Positions 6,891 to 13,566 of a DNA stretch of 15,873 bases are shown piece by piece. The translations under genes and the position numbers were made by a program. The DNA is from an uncultured Moraxella sp. (GTDB lineage Bacteria > Pseudomonadota > Gammaproteobacteria > Pseudomonadales > Moraxellaceae), in assembly GCA_943908405.1 (NCBI GenBank), contig CALTTE010000044.1, positions 1-15,873 of the forward strand, written 5' to 3'. Each line of letters starts with the position of its first letter. Position 1 is the stretch's first letter. The notes under the pieces were generated by a model. It was not told the DNA's origin and did no database searches. It saw nothing but the letters and a program-made list of their open reading frames with translations.

Positions 6891-7853
6891 ATGAGCGATT
6901 TTAGTTTTAGTATCAAGCGTATTACCTTTAACGAGAATTATAAGCCTGCGGACAGCACCCGCTTGACCACCAATTTTGCCAATTTGGCAAGGGGCGATCA
7001 CCGCAAGCAAAACTTAAAAAACGCCTTAACGATGATGAATAACCGCCTAAATGATTTGGTGTATTGGGATAACCCCAATGCCGACCGCTATGAGCTATTA
7101 TTGGACATTGTTACCGCTGAGCTGCATTTGCAAGGGCAAGATTTTCCAACAATGGAGATTTTACAGCCAACCATCGTGGACAAAAAAACAAACAAGCACA
7201 TCAAAGGCATTGCTGGTAATAATTTTTCGTCTTATGTGCGTGATTATGATTTTAGCGTGCTATTGCTGGATTATAATAAAGGGCGTGAAACGTTTGAGGT
7301 GCCACCGCATTTTGGCGAGTTGCACGGTAAGCTATTCCATCATTTGCTGACATCGGACGCTTATAAAGCAGAATTTGATAAACCGCCAGTAATCTGCCTA
7401 AGCGTTGCCAATGCCAAAACTTATCACAAAACGACCAACACTCACCCCATTTTGGGGGTTGAGTATAGCCATACGCCGTCTTTAACCGACAGCTATTTTG
7501 CTAAAATGGGGCTATCGGTACGTTATTTTATGCCCAATAAATGCGTGGCTCCTTTGGCGTTTTATTTTATGGGTGATTTGCTTGCCGATTATAGCAATTT
7601 GGAGCTTGTTGCCACCATTGCCACGATGGAGACATTCCAAAAAATCTACCGCCCAGAGATTTATAATGCCAATTCGGCGGCAGGCGAGATTTATACGCCA
7701 AGCTTGACTTATGACGATTATTCTTTAACCAATGTGGATTATGACAGAAAAGAGCGCAGCGAGCTTGCCGTCAAACAAGGCAAATACACCGAAGAGCATT
7801 TTATTTTGCCATACCAAAAGATATTGGCGGATTGGTCAGGCATACAGGCATAA
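6891..7853 (+). CDS. mesX: MesX, DUF1852 protein required by MesD methionine synthase
   Basis: The 320-residue protein belongs to DUF1852. I recognise it from the N-terminal pattern SIKRITFNENYKPADSTRLT and TNFANLARG (residues 7-35), from YWDNPNADRY (58-67), and from its neighbour mesD. Genetic work on the family shows that MesD needs DUF1852 protein and oxygen to make methionine; MesX is therefore suspected to be an oxygenase or a producer of the methyl donor, but its reaction is unknown. There is no signal peptide or membrane segment, so it should be cytoplasmic. It is rich in histidine between 140 and 194 (PPHFGELH, FHHLL, YHKTTNTHP), which could bind metal, but this is speculation. A GGGGA ribosome site precedes the ATG. 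A MetR-type box lies upstream. Confidence 0.85.
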   Translation: MSDFSFSIKRITFNENYKPADSTRLTTNFANLARGDHRKQNLKNALTMMNNRLNDLVYWDNPNADRYELLLDIVTAELHLQGQDFPTMEILQPTIVDKKTNKHIKGIAGNNFSSYVRDYDFSVLLLDYNKGRETFEVPPHFGELHGKLFHHLLTSDAYKAEFDKPPVICLSVANAKTYHKTTNTHPILGVEYSHTPSLTDSYFAKMGLSVRYFMPNKCVAPLAFYFMGDLLADYSNLELVATIATMETFQKIYRPEIYNANSAAGEIYTPSLTYDDYSLTNVDYDRKERSELAVKQGKYTEEHFILPYQKILADWSGIQA

Positions 7854-7899
7854 CGCTTTGTACACTATGTTTGCCAATTTTGATGAAATAACGGCTTGG

Positions 7900-7940
7900 C
7901 TAAAAACCACGCACTAAAAACCACGCTTAAAAATGACGCT
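7900..7940. repeat. Three tandem units of 14, 14 and 13 bp
   Basis: CTAAAAACCACGCA (7900-7913), CTAAAAACCACGCT (7914-7927) and TAAAAATGACGCT (7928-7940) follow each other directly, 46 bp after the mesX stop. Confidence 0.8.
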
Positions 7941-7997
7941 TAAAGACAGCAATTGAGTAGCGGTTTTGGGGCTTTTGGTGGTTTGATTAAGTCGCCT

Positions 7998-8101
7998 GAT
8001 TTAAAAAATTTGCTTGATTTAAAGCGTTTGCTTGAAAAGTTTGCTTAAATAGCCAAGGCTTTTTAGTAAAAGTTAAATCGGTAAAAGTTAAATCAGTAAA
8101 A
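7998..8101. repeat. 18-bp and 15-bp tandem duplications
   Basis: GATTTAAAAAATTTGCTT (7998-8015) is followed by GATTTAAAGCGTTTGCTT (8016-8033) and a shortened third unit to 8046. Twenty bases later, GTAAAAGTTAAATCG (8066-8080) is followed by GTAAAAGTTAAATCA (8081-8095) and a partial third copy. Confidence 0.85.
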
Positions 8102-8203
8102 TAATTATCGCTGGTGAAGTCAATAAAGTGTGTCGCTTAAGTGGCTGTTATGTAATCAGTGAAAAGTTAATGCTAATTAAGTTAAACGAAAAAGTGAAAC
8201 AAT

Positions 8204-8226
8204 CAATCAATTAACAATCAATTAAC
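8204..8226. repeat. Exact 11-bp tandem duplication next to mesD ribosome site
   Basis: CAATCAATTAA occurs at 8204-8214 and again at 8215-8225, and a third copy begins at 8226. It ends about 10 bases before the AAGGA of mesD. Confidence 0.85.
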
Positions 8227-8235
8227 AATGAAATT

Positions 8236-8240
8236 AAGGA
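8236..8240 (+). promoter_or_regulatory. Ribosome site of mesD, favours second ATG
   Basis: AAGGA lies only three bases before the first ATG (8244) but six bases before the second (8247). Normal spacing therefore favours the start at 8247. Confidence 0.6.
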
Positions 8241-8246
8241 ATTATG

Positions 8247-9275
8247 ATGACGCAATTATTATTACCCACATCAACGGCGGGCAGTTTGCCAAAACCTGTA
8301 TGGCTTGCCGAACCTGAAAAACTGTGGTCGCCTTGGAAGTTGTCAGGCGATGCCTTGCTTGAGGCCAAACAAGATGCCTTGCTTGTGGCACTACAAGAGC
8401 AGATAGCGGCAGGGATTGACATTGTGAGTGATGGCGAGCAGACACGCCAGCATTTTGTTACCACCTTTATTGAGCATTTGGACGGTGTGGATTTTGAAAA
8501 GCGTGAAACGGTCAAAATTCGTAACCGCTATGAGGCAAGCGTGCCAAGCGTGGTCGGTGCGGTATCTCGCCCCCAATCGGTGTTTGTTAAAGACGCTCAA
8601 TTTTTGCGTCAATATACCGACAAGCCGATTAAATGGGCATTGCCAGGTCCTATGACAATGATTGATACGCTATATGATGGTCATTACAAAAGCCGTGAAA
8701 AATTAGCGTGGGAATTTGCCAAAATCTTAAACGAAGAAGCCAAAGAACTTGCCGCTGCTGGCGTGGATATTATCCAGTTTGACGAACCTGCTTTTAATGT
8801 GTTTTTTGATGAGGTGAATGACTGGGGTATTGCTACTTTGGAGCGTGCCAGTGAAGGTTTGACTTGCCAAACAGCCGTGCATATTTGTTATGGCTATGGC
8901 ATTAAAGCCAATACCGACTGGAAAAAAACGCTGGGCAATGAATGGCGACAATACGAAAAAACGTTCCCCAAATTGCAAGCATCAAGCATTGATATTGTTT
9001 CTTTGGAATGCCAAAATTCACACGTGCCAATGGATTTGATTGAGCTGATACGTGGCAAAAAAGTGATGGTGGGGGCGATTGATGTAGCGACAAGCACCAT
9101 TGAAACGCCCGAGCAGGTGGCTGAGGTGTTAAGAAAGGCATTACAATTTGTTGATGCTGATAACTTATATCCTTGCACCAACTGTGGTATGGCACCACTT
9201 GGCAGAGCCATCGCTCAAGGTAAATTGCGTGCATTGGCACAAGGGGCGGATATTGTCCGCCGTGAGCTTGGGTAG
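8247..9275 (+). CDS. mesD: MesD core methionine synthase (folate- and B12-independent type)
   Basis: This enzyme moves a methyl group to homocysteine to make methionine. It has only the catalytic (C-terminal) barrel of MetE, about 343 residues against roughly 750 for MetE, so the folate-binding half is absent. Visible parts, counted from the ATG at 8244, are the start TSTAGSLPKP, SDGEQTR (62-68) and the substrate-binding QFDEPAF (178-184). The zinc ligands are His213 and Cys215 in VHICYG, Glu255 in SLECQNS and Cys314 in TNCGM. The DUF1852 neighbour identifies the MesD family, which is known to work in aerobes without methyl-folate or cobalamin. The methyl donor is unknown. The ribosome site favours the second of two adjacent ATG codons. 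A flavin reductase gene starts 5 bp after the stop. Automatic annotation would probably call it MetE. Confidence 0.88.
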   Translation: MTQLLLPTSTAGSLPKPVWLAEPEKLWSPWKLSGDALLEAKQDALLVALQEQIAAGIDIVSDGEQTRQHFVTTFIEHLDGVDFEKRETVKIRNRYEASVPSVVGAVSRPQSVFVKDAQFLRQYTDKPIKWALPGPMTMIDTLYDGHYKSREKLAWEFAKILNEEAKELAAAGVDIIQFDEPAFNVFFDEVNDWGIATLERASEGLTCQTAVHICYGYGIKANTDWKKTLGNEWRQYEKTFPKLQASSIDIVSLECQNSHVPMDLIELIRGKKVMVGAIDVATSTIETPEQVAEVLRKALQFVDADNLYPCTNCGMAPLGRAIAQGKLRALAQGADIVRRELG

Positions 9276-9280
9276 TTGCG

Positions 9281-9769
9281 ATGGTTGATAGCACCCAATT
9301 TAAAAATGCAATGGCAAGATTAACGTCCGCTGTGCACGTGGTAACCACCGATGGGGAGGCAGGTAAGCACGGCTTTACCGCATCGGCCGTGTGTAGCGTT
9401 ACCGACAATCCGCCAACCCTTTTGGTGTGTATGAATACCCAAACTTACACGTATCCTGCTTTTGTGCAAAATGGCGTGCTGTCGGTTAATTTGCTTGCCC
9501 ATCATCAAGAGCTACTATCCAATACCTTTGCCTCCAAAATGACATCAAAAGAGCGATTTGCGGTGGGGCATTGGTCCAGCCTAGTTACAGGCTCGCCGAT
9601 TTTGGCAGAGGCGTTGGTAAATTTTGATTGTCAAATTGAAGAGGTCAAAGAGGTTGGCACGCACGGTATTTTTATTTGTCGTGTGCTGGCTATTGCTGAA
9701 TTAAATGCCAGTGCTTATCAAGGGCTGGTTTATTTTAATCGTGGTTATTATCCTGTGGGTTTGCCCTAG
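9281..9769 (+). CDS. Flavin reductase (HpaC/RutF-like split barrel)
   Basis: This 162-residue flavin reductase domain protein is of the kind that uses NAD(P)H to make free FMNH2 or FADH2 for partner monooxygenases. Family features include GFTASAVCSVTDNPP (31-45), LSVNLLAHHQ (67-76), GTHGIFICRV (126-135, with the conserved His128) and LVYFNRGYYPVG (149-160). It has no signal peptide or membrane segment. The ATG comes 5 bp after the mesD stop and has only a weak ribosome site, so it is probably translated together with mesD. No oxygenase gene of the usual partner types (HpaB, RutA, DszC) is nearby, so the natural partner by position is MesX/MesD. That partnership is inference; it could also serve a distant enzyme. 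Confidence 0.85.
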   Translation: MVDSTQFKNAMARLTSAVHVVTTDGEAGKHGFTASAVCSVTDNPPTLLVCMNTQTYTYPAFVQNGVLSVNLLAHHQELLSNTFASKMTSKERFAVGHWSSLVTGSPILAEALVNFDCQIEEVKEVGTHGIFICRVLAIAELNASAYQGLVYFNRGYYPVGLP

Positions 9770-10051
9770 ATGGTTTGTGGCTGCGGCGTGTGCTTGCTAA
9801 GATGGACAAATTCGCTATTGGCTTGTCATTGGTCTTAATGGCGTGGTTTAAGGTTTTGGTTTACGCTTAAGCCTTGATGAAACTTTAATTAACCTTTAGA
9901 CCAATGACTTGATTGGGCTCAAATTGGGCTTAAATCGGATTTGATGGGTAAGTATTTTGGTATGGCGTTGTTTTGCTGTGTTTTGGTGATGGCTTAAATT
10001 GCTTGCTTTTTGACCTAAATTTTAATAAAATAAAAGCAAATGAATAATCGT
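9770..10051. other. Spacer before greA leader
   Basis: No gene is seen between the flavin reductase stop and the greA leader hairpin. The stretch holds an 11-bp tandem duplication, ATTGGGCTCAA (9912-9922) and ATTGGGCTTAA (9923-9933), and then the candidate greA promoter. No separate terminator for the mes genes is visible before that promoter. Confidence 0.55.
10003..10031 (+). promoter_or_regulatory. Candidate greA promoter
   Basis: TTGCTT (10003-10008) and TAAAAT (10026-10031) are 17 bases apart, a good sigma-70-type pair with a strong -10 box. Transcription would begin near 10038, just upstream of the leader hairpin. This is prediction from sequence only. Confidence 0.45.
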
Positions 10052-10086
10052 CTTGCTAAAGCAGCTGTGTTTTGGCAAGTTTTTTT
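10052..10086 (+). terminator. Rho-independent terminator in the greA leader
   Basis: CTTGCTAAA (10052-10060) pairs with TTTGGCAAG (10071-10079) as nine base pairs including one T-G, with a 10-base loop. Seven T (10080-10086) follow, then another T-rich run. It lies 43 bp before the greA ATG and after the candidate promoter, so it may truncate most greA transcripts to about 50 bases, as GraL does in E. coli. Alternatively it ends read-through from the mes genes. Confidence 0.7.
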
Positions 10087-10129
10087 GTATTTTTTTAACC
10101 CTAAATTTTTAACCCCAAAAGGATGCTGT

Positions 10130-10606
10130 ATGCAACGTTTTCCAATGACTCCAGAAGGACATAAGGCACTAGAAGAAGAATTAAGACACCTAAAAACCGT
10201 AGAACGTCCCCGTATTACTGCTGCCATCGCTGATGCTCGTGAACACGGCGATTTAAAAGAAAATGCTGAATATCACGCCGCCCGTGAACAACAAGGCTTT
10301 TGTGAGGGGCGTATCCGTGATATTGAAGCAAAACTTGGCGGCGCTGAAATTATTGACGTTGCCAAATTGCCCCAAGAAGGGCGAGTGGTTTTTGGGGTAA
10401 CGGTTGTGCTTGAAAATATGGATACGGGCGAACAAAAACAATATAAAATTGTTGGCGACGATGAGGCGGATTTTAAACAAAATAAAATCTCGGTCGGCAG
10501 TCCCATTGCTCGTGGCTTAATTGGTAAAAATGAAGGCGATGAGGCACGCATTGATACCCCAAGTGGGGTGGTGGAGTATGAGGTTGTACAGGTGTTGTAT
10601 CAATAA
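10130..10606 (+). CDS. greA: Transcription elongation factor GreA
   Basis: GreA enters the secondary channel of stalled RNA polymerase and stimulates cleavage of backtracked RNA. The product is 158 residues, the same as E. coli. It has an N-terminal coiled coil (about 8-75) whose tip holds the two acidic residues Asp41 and Glu44 in HGDLKENAEYHAA, followed by the globular FKBP-like C-terminal domain ending EYEVVQVLYQ. The frame is open upstream to 10040, but that would add 30 residues overlapping the leader terminator. The ATG at 10130 follows AAAAGGA with six bases between and gives the family N-terminus MQRFPMTPEG. A stem TAACAAA/TTTGTTA begins at the stop codon (10604-10629) but lacks a T tract. 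Confidence 0.97.
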   Translation: MQRFPMTPEGHKALEEELRHLKTVERPRITAAIADAREHGDLKENAEYHAAREQQGFCEGRIRDIEAKLGGAEIIDVAKLPQEGRVVFGVTVVLENMDTGEQKQYKIVGDDEADFKQNKISVGSPIARGLIGKNEGDEARIDTPSGVVEYEVVQVLYQ

Positions 10607-10685
10607 CAAATGCCATCAAGGCTTTGTTATGGCTTAAAGACACAATTTGGTAGAATTTTGATTAAAATAAATCCAGCTAAAAAAA

Positions 10686-10727
10686 CACAATTAAAATTAA
10701 GCACAATTTAAAAAGCATAATTAAAAG
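10686..10727. repeat. Shortening tandem units upstream of the small secreted protein
   Basis: Units of 16, 14 and 12 bp start with CACAATT, CACAATT and CATAATT at 10686, 10702 and 10716. They lie 15-56 bases before the next ATG. Confidence 0.6.
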
Positions 10728-10741
10728 TACAGCAGGGCAAT

Positions 10742-11197
10742 ATGATAAAACAAAGGCGGTATATGAAACGATGGCTATCTTTGGGGCTGATTGGTCTTAT
10801 GTGGGTGGGTGTTGCTGGTGCTAATAATGGCATAGATGGTACAGAAGAAAGTGAAGATGAGCCAAGTTTGACGGTATTTGAATGCGTGGGCGATCAATAC
10901 CACCGCTTGCAATTACAAATGCCCGACAACGAACCCAGTTTGACTTATTTTGTTGATGATGTGCCAGTGGTTACGGTATTAACCGCCCAAAGTTATGCCG
11001 ATGATGAACGGATATATTTGCCAATGGCGAATGATTGGCTTGTGTTTGATGGCAGCAGTGAAACGCTGTGGCAAGCTGGCCGCTGGTATACTTGCGTGCC
11101 AACCGTTGTGGTTGGTGATGTGTTAGAGCCTGATGAAGTGGGCTTTAATGCAATTAACGATGAGGTGGATCGGCAAATTGGGTACCCCAAGCCTTAG
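10742..11197 (+). CDS. Small secreted protein, possibly MliC-like
   Basis: I do not recognise this 151-residue protein firmly. Residues 1-27 look like a Sec signal peptide (basic start, hydrophobic LSLGLIGLMWVGVAG, cleavage near GANN); translation may instead start at Met8. An acidic linker (EESEDEP) follows. The body has two cysteines, in FECVGD and WYTCVP, that could form one disulfide. The order of Cys, beta-rich middle with SYADDERIYLP, LVFDG-SETLW and final Cys recalls MliC-type inhibitors of C-type lysozyme, but the similarity is weak. There is no lipobox, so it would be soluble in the periplasm or outside. It lies alone, convergent with the lpt operon. GreA is just upstream but is functionally unrelated. 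Confidence 0.6.
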   Translation: MIKQRRYMKRWLSLGLIGLMWVGVAGANNGIDGTEESEDEPSLTVFECVGDQYHRLQLQMPDNEPSLTYFVDDVPVVTVLTAQSYADDERIYLPMANDWLVFDGSSETLWQAGRWYTCVPTVVVGDVLEPDEVGFNAINDEVDRQIGYPKP

Positions 11198-11326
11198 CAA
11201 GCTGGTAAATATTGATACGATTTTTGCTTTTGGTCATACTGTTTGTAAACAATAAGTAGTTTATTGGTGATAATCAATCATAAGCAGTTATTGATGATAA
11301 ATGGTTATCTAAAGCTTTTAATCTTT

Positions 11327-11374
11327 TAAGCTGTCCAATATTCTAAGTTGTCCAATATTTTAAGCCGTCCATTC
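11327..11374. repeat. Three tandem 17/17/14-bp units (TAAGCTGTCCAATAT type)
   Basis: TAAGCTGTCCAATATTC (11327-11343), TAAGTTGTCCAATATTT (11344-11360) and TAAGCCGTCCATTC (11361-11374) follow in series, then TAAGCGATGG begins a diverged fourth. Confidence 0.85.
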
Positions 11375-11480
11375 TAAGCGATGGCTTTACTAAGTTGCTA
11401 AATATTGTTTTCAAACAAGTGATATTTTTTTAAAAAGCATTTTTTTTGAATGGCGTTTTAAACAGCATTTAAGCCGTTTA

Positions 11481-11529
11481 AAAAAGCTGTTAAACAAAAA
11501 GTTGTTAAATAAACAAAAAGCTGTTAAAC
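11481..11529. repeat. Three tandem AAAAAGCTGTTAAAC units
   Basis: AAAAAGCTGTTAAAC is identical at 11481-11495 and 11515-11529, with a 19-bp variant between. Weaker copies continue to the lptB stop codon. Confidence 0.8.
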
Positions 11530-11565
11530 AAATAATAAATTAAGTAAAAACCATTAAACAACAAG

Positions 11566-12327
11566 CTAAACAACAAAGTTATCGCCCAAATAGACTTGCC
11601 GCACCAACTGATTGTTTAAGATGGTAGTTTTATCTCCTTCGGCGATAACGTTGCCTTCTGAGATAATGTAGGCTGTCTCGCAAATACTCAACGTCTCTCG
11701 TACATTGTGGTCGGTGATTAGCACACCAATGCCTTTTTGTTTTAAGGTGGTGATAATTTGCATAATATCACCGACTGAAATGGGGTCTACGCCAGCAAAG
11801 GGTTCATCTAGTAAAACAAATTTAGGATTGGTGGCAAGACAGCGAGCAATCTCACAGCGTCTGCGTTCACCACCAGAGACACTCATTCCAAGGGCGTTTT
11901 GAATGGTGTTAAGATGAAATTCATCTAACAATTGATCCAAGATGTATCGCTGTTCTTTTGGTGATAGTGTCTTTCTTGTTTGCAATACCGCCAAAATATT
12001 GTCTTTAATGGATAATTTGCGAAAAATAGACGCTTCTTGCGGTAAGTAGCCAATGCCTGCTTTGGCACGCTGGTGCATTGGTTGGCGTGATAATTCGTGT
12101 TGCCCTAAAAAAATTTGTCCCTTATCCATTAGCACAAGTCCAATAACCATATAAAAACTGGTGGTCTTGCCCGCCCCATTAGGTCCTAAAATGCCGACTA
12201 TCTCGCCTTGATTGACACAAAAAGAAACATCTTTGACTACCCAGCGTTTGCCATAGCGTTTGCCTAGATGGTGCATACTAAGCGTGGTTTGGTTGTTTTG
12301 ATGACCGGGCTTTTTAAATATACTCAT
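11566..12327 (-). CDS. lptB: LPS export ABC transporter ATPase LptB
   Basis: LptB is the cytoplasmic ATPase of the LptB2FG complex, which pulls lipopolysaccharide from the inner membrane and pushes it along the Lpt bridge. All ABC motifs are present in 253 residues: Walker A GPNGAGKTT (48-56), Q-loop YLPQEASIFRKL (Gln97), signature SGGERRR (151-157), Walker B FVLLDEP (170-176) and H-loop TDHNVRETL (His207). The PQEASIFRKL stretch is typical of LptB rather than other ABC ATPases. Its ATG overlaps the lptA stop by four bases (ATGA), so translation is coupled. In many gammaproteobacteria rpoN follows lptB; here a convergent spacer follows instead. Confidence 0.97.
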   Translation of the reverse strand: MSIFKKPGHQNNQTTLSMHHLGKRYGKRWVVKDVSFCVNQGEIVGILGPNGAGKTTSFYMVIGLVLMDKGQIFLGQHELSRQPMHQRAKAGIGYLPQEASIFRKLSIKDNILAVLQTRKTLSPKEQRYILDQLLDEFHLNTIQNALGMSVSGGERRRCEIARCLATNPKFVLLDEPFAGVDPISVGDIMQIITTLKQKGIGVLITDHNVRETLSICETAYIISEGNVIAEGDKTTILNNQLVRQVYLGDNFVV

Positions 12328-12899
12328 TGTGCTCTTATGCCTTGTTTGACGGTGTTGCTGGGTGGGAGTATGAGTTCCACACGTTGCCCGCCTCCTGCAA
12401 TCGCTTCTATATCGCCAGCTTTTAGGCTATAGCGAATGGTGTTGCCTGAAAAGCTTGCCGCATTTTGGCTTAATTTGGCGTTGCCTGTAAAAGTAGCAAT
12501 GCCTGTAGTGGCGTTGTAATCAATGGTTGTCGCTACCGCTTTGGTTAGCCCCTTTTGCTCATTGATGACTTGATCAAAGCTGGCGGGTTGTCCTTGGGCA
12601 AGTATTGATGTGATACCACCTTGTTTGGAGAGATTGACTGTTACGCTATTGGCACTGATTTTGAGTGTGCCTTGAGAGATGATGACATTACCTGTATAGG
12701 TGGTTACCCCTGTGCGTTCGCTGTAGGTGGCTTTATCGGCAGTTAGGCGAATGGGTTGGCTTGTGTCGCTTGGCAGGGCAAAGATGGTAATGGGTGATAG
12801 CGTTATAAGACAAGATAACGCTAATATGAGGCGATACAGGCTAAAATAAGGGCTTAAACGATAAGGGCTAGGATGGGGCGATGCTAATTGTCGTGGCAT
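12324..12899 (-). CDS. lptA: Periplasmic LPS transport protein LptA
   Basis: LptA links LptC at the inner membrane to LptD at the outer membrane as a beta-jellyroll bridge for lipopolysaccharide. The mature part, from about residue 42, is an OstA-type domain with repeated strands such as ATYSERTGVTTYTGNVIISQ and IDYNATTGIATFTGNAKLSQ. The start is fixed by a strong AGGAG site (12906-12910) six bases before the ATG. This gives a signal peptide with an unusually long n-region of about 20 residues, rich in proline and serine, before the hydrophobic core (about 22-40). The cleavage site is likely after the IFA at 39-41. The gene is 14 bp after lptC and overlaps lptB by four bases. Confidence 0.93.
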   Translation of the reverse strand: MPRQLASPHPSPYRLSPYFSLYRLILALSCLITLSPITIFALPSDTSQPIRLTADKATYSERTGVTTYTGNVIISQGTLKISANSVTVNLSKQGGITSILAQGQPASFDQVINEQKGLTKAVATTIDYNATTGIATFTGNAKLSQNAASFSGNTIRYSLKAGDIEAIAGGGQRVELILPPSNTVKQGIRAQ

Positions 12900-12905
12900 T
12901 ATGGT

Positions 12906-12910
12906 CTCCT
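12906..12910 (-). promoter_or_regulatory. Strong ribosome site fixing the lptA start
   Basis: On the - strand this reads AGGAG, six bases before the ATG at 12899, in the short gap after the lptC stop (12914-12916). It rules out a shorter LptA start inside the signal peptide. Confidence 0.8.
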
Positions 12911-12913
12911 AAG

Positions 12914-13507
12914 TCAAGGCTGGTTACGATTTGTCTTTTTTGGGGCGGTGCTTGTTTGGGTGGTGCTTATTGGGGCAAAACTGGCTGTAATGGTAGAAAA
13001 GTCATAAAGTTGTTTGTCTAAATCCGCTGTCATTGCTTGGGCATTAAAGTGATGGTTGCCAAGTGTTACGTTAATCGGGTGATCGCTTTTAAGTGCTTTG
13101 GTCTGGGTATTGATACTTAAGCGGTCGCCTGTTAATGTTAGTGGCGATGAGTTTTGTTGGTTTTGGCTTAAGTGAAACCCATTTAAAAAATTAAATTGCC
13201 CTGTTGTCTGGTCAAAATGGGCGGTGTGTGCTGTGATGGTGTAATGGGTTTGGGGCGTTGCTTGCCAATGCATTGTGATGTTTTTGACAACGCTTTGTTT
13301 GTTAATGTTTTGTGTCATTGATTGGGCAGTGAGCGTATATTCAATCTCCCCTGTGGCAGGGTTGGTTTGTTTGGCACTAATGTCTTGTAATTGCGAGCTA
13401 ATTTCTGGACGTGCAACGGCGGGTGTACTTGGGGCATTGGTTTTTATGCCATACCAAGTAGCGAAAAATGCAACAACCACAAGAGCGATGAGGGCAAGTT
13501 TTTTCAA
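12914..13507 (-). CDS. lptC: LPS export system protein LptC, TTG start
   Basis: LptC is a bitopic inner-membrane protein that receives lipopolysaccharide from LptB2FG and hands it to LptA. Residues 4-20 form the membrane anchor (ALIALVVVAFFATWYGI), followed by an LptC/OstA-type beta-rich periplasmic domain (for example EYTLTAQSM, HYTITAHTAHFDQTTGQFNF). The tail is threonine/serine- and lysine-rich, giving 197 residues. The start codon appears to be TTG at 13507: the frame has no ATG between it and the upstream stop, and MKKLALI is the natural N-terminus. The ribosome site is weak. This suggests lower expression than its neighbours. It lies 110 bp after kdsC and 14 bp before lptA. Confidence 0.88.
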   Translation of the reverse strand: MKKLALIALVVVAFFATWYGIKTNAPSTPAVARPEISSQLQDISAKQTNPATGEIEYTLTAQSMTQNINKQSVVKNITMHWQATPQTHYTITAHTAHFDQTTGQFNFLNGFHLSQNQQNSSPLTLTGDRLSINTQTKALKSDHPINVTLGNHHFNAQAMTADLDKQLYDFSTITASFAPISTTQTSTAPKKTNRNQP

Positions 13508-13566
13508 TGATAAACCGTAATGTTGAGATTGTTTGAATTTATTGGGCTTTGGGTATCAGTTTAACC

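Larger units (their letters stand above)
7854..8243. other. 390-bp spacer between mesX and mesD
   Basis: I see no gene and no terminator here. The stretch is almost entirely built of short tandem duplications (7900-7940, 7998-8046, 8066-8101, 8204-8226) and ends in the mesD ribosome site. Such a long gap means mesD may have its own promoter, although I could not place one with confidence. Confidence 0.6.
11198..11565. other. 368-bp convergent spacer with tandem repeats
   Basis: This is the spacer between the small secreted protein (+) and lptB (-). I see no gene and, oddly for a convergent junction, no convincing GC-stem terminator for either side. It holds two repeat clusters and an AT-only inverted repeat TTTTAAAC/GTTTAAAA near 11456-11482. 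Confidence 0.55.

Noticed and set aside
8902..9408. A 168-codon - strand frame across the mesD end and flavin reductase start
   Set aside because: It lies fully antisense to two clear genes and shows no recognisable protein features.
10040..10129. A 30-residue N-terminal extension of GreA
   Set aside because: It would translate the leader terminator. The ATG at 10130 has the ribosome site and gives the exact family length.
11430..11482. A terminator for the convergent genes from the T8 run and TTTTAAAC/GTTTAAAA
   Set aside because: The stem is AT-only and the T run is misplaced relative to it, so I do not call it a terminator.
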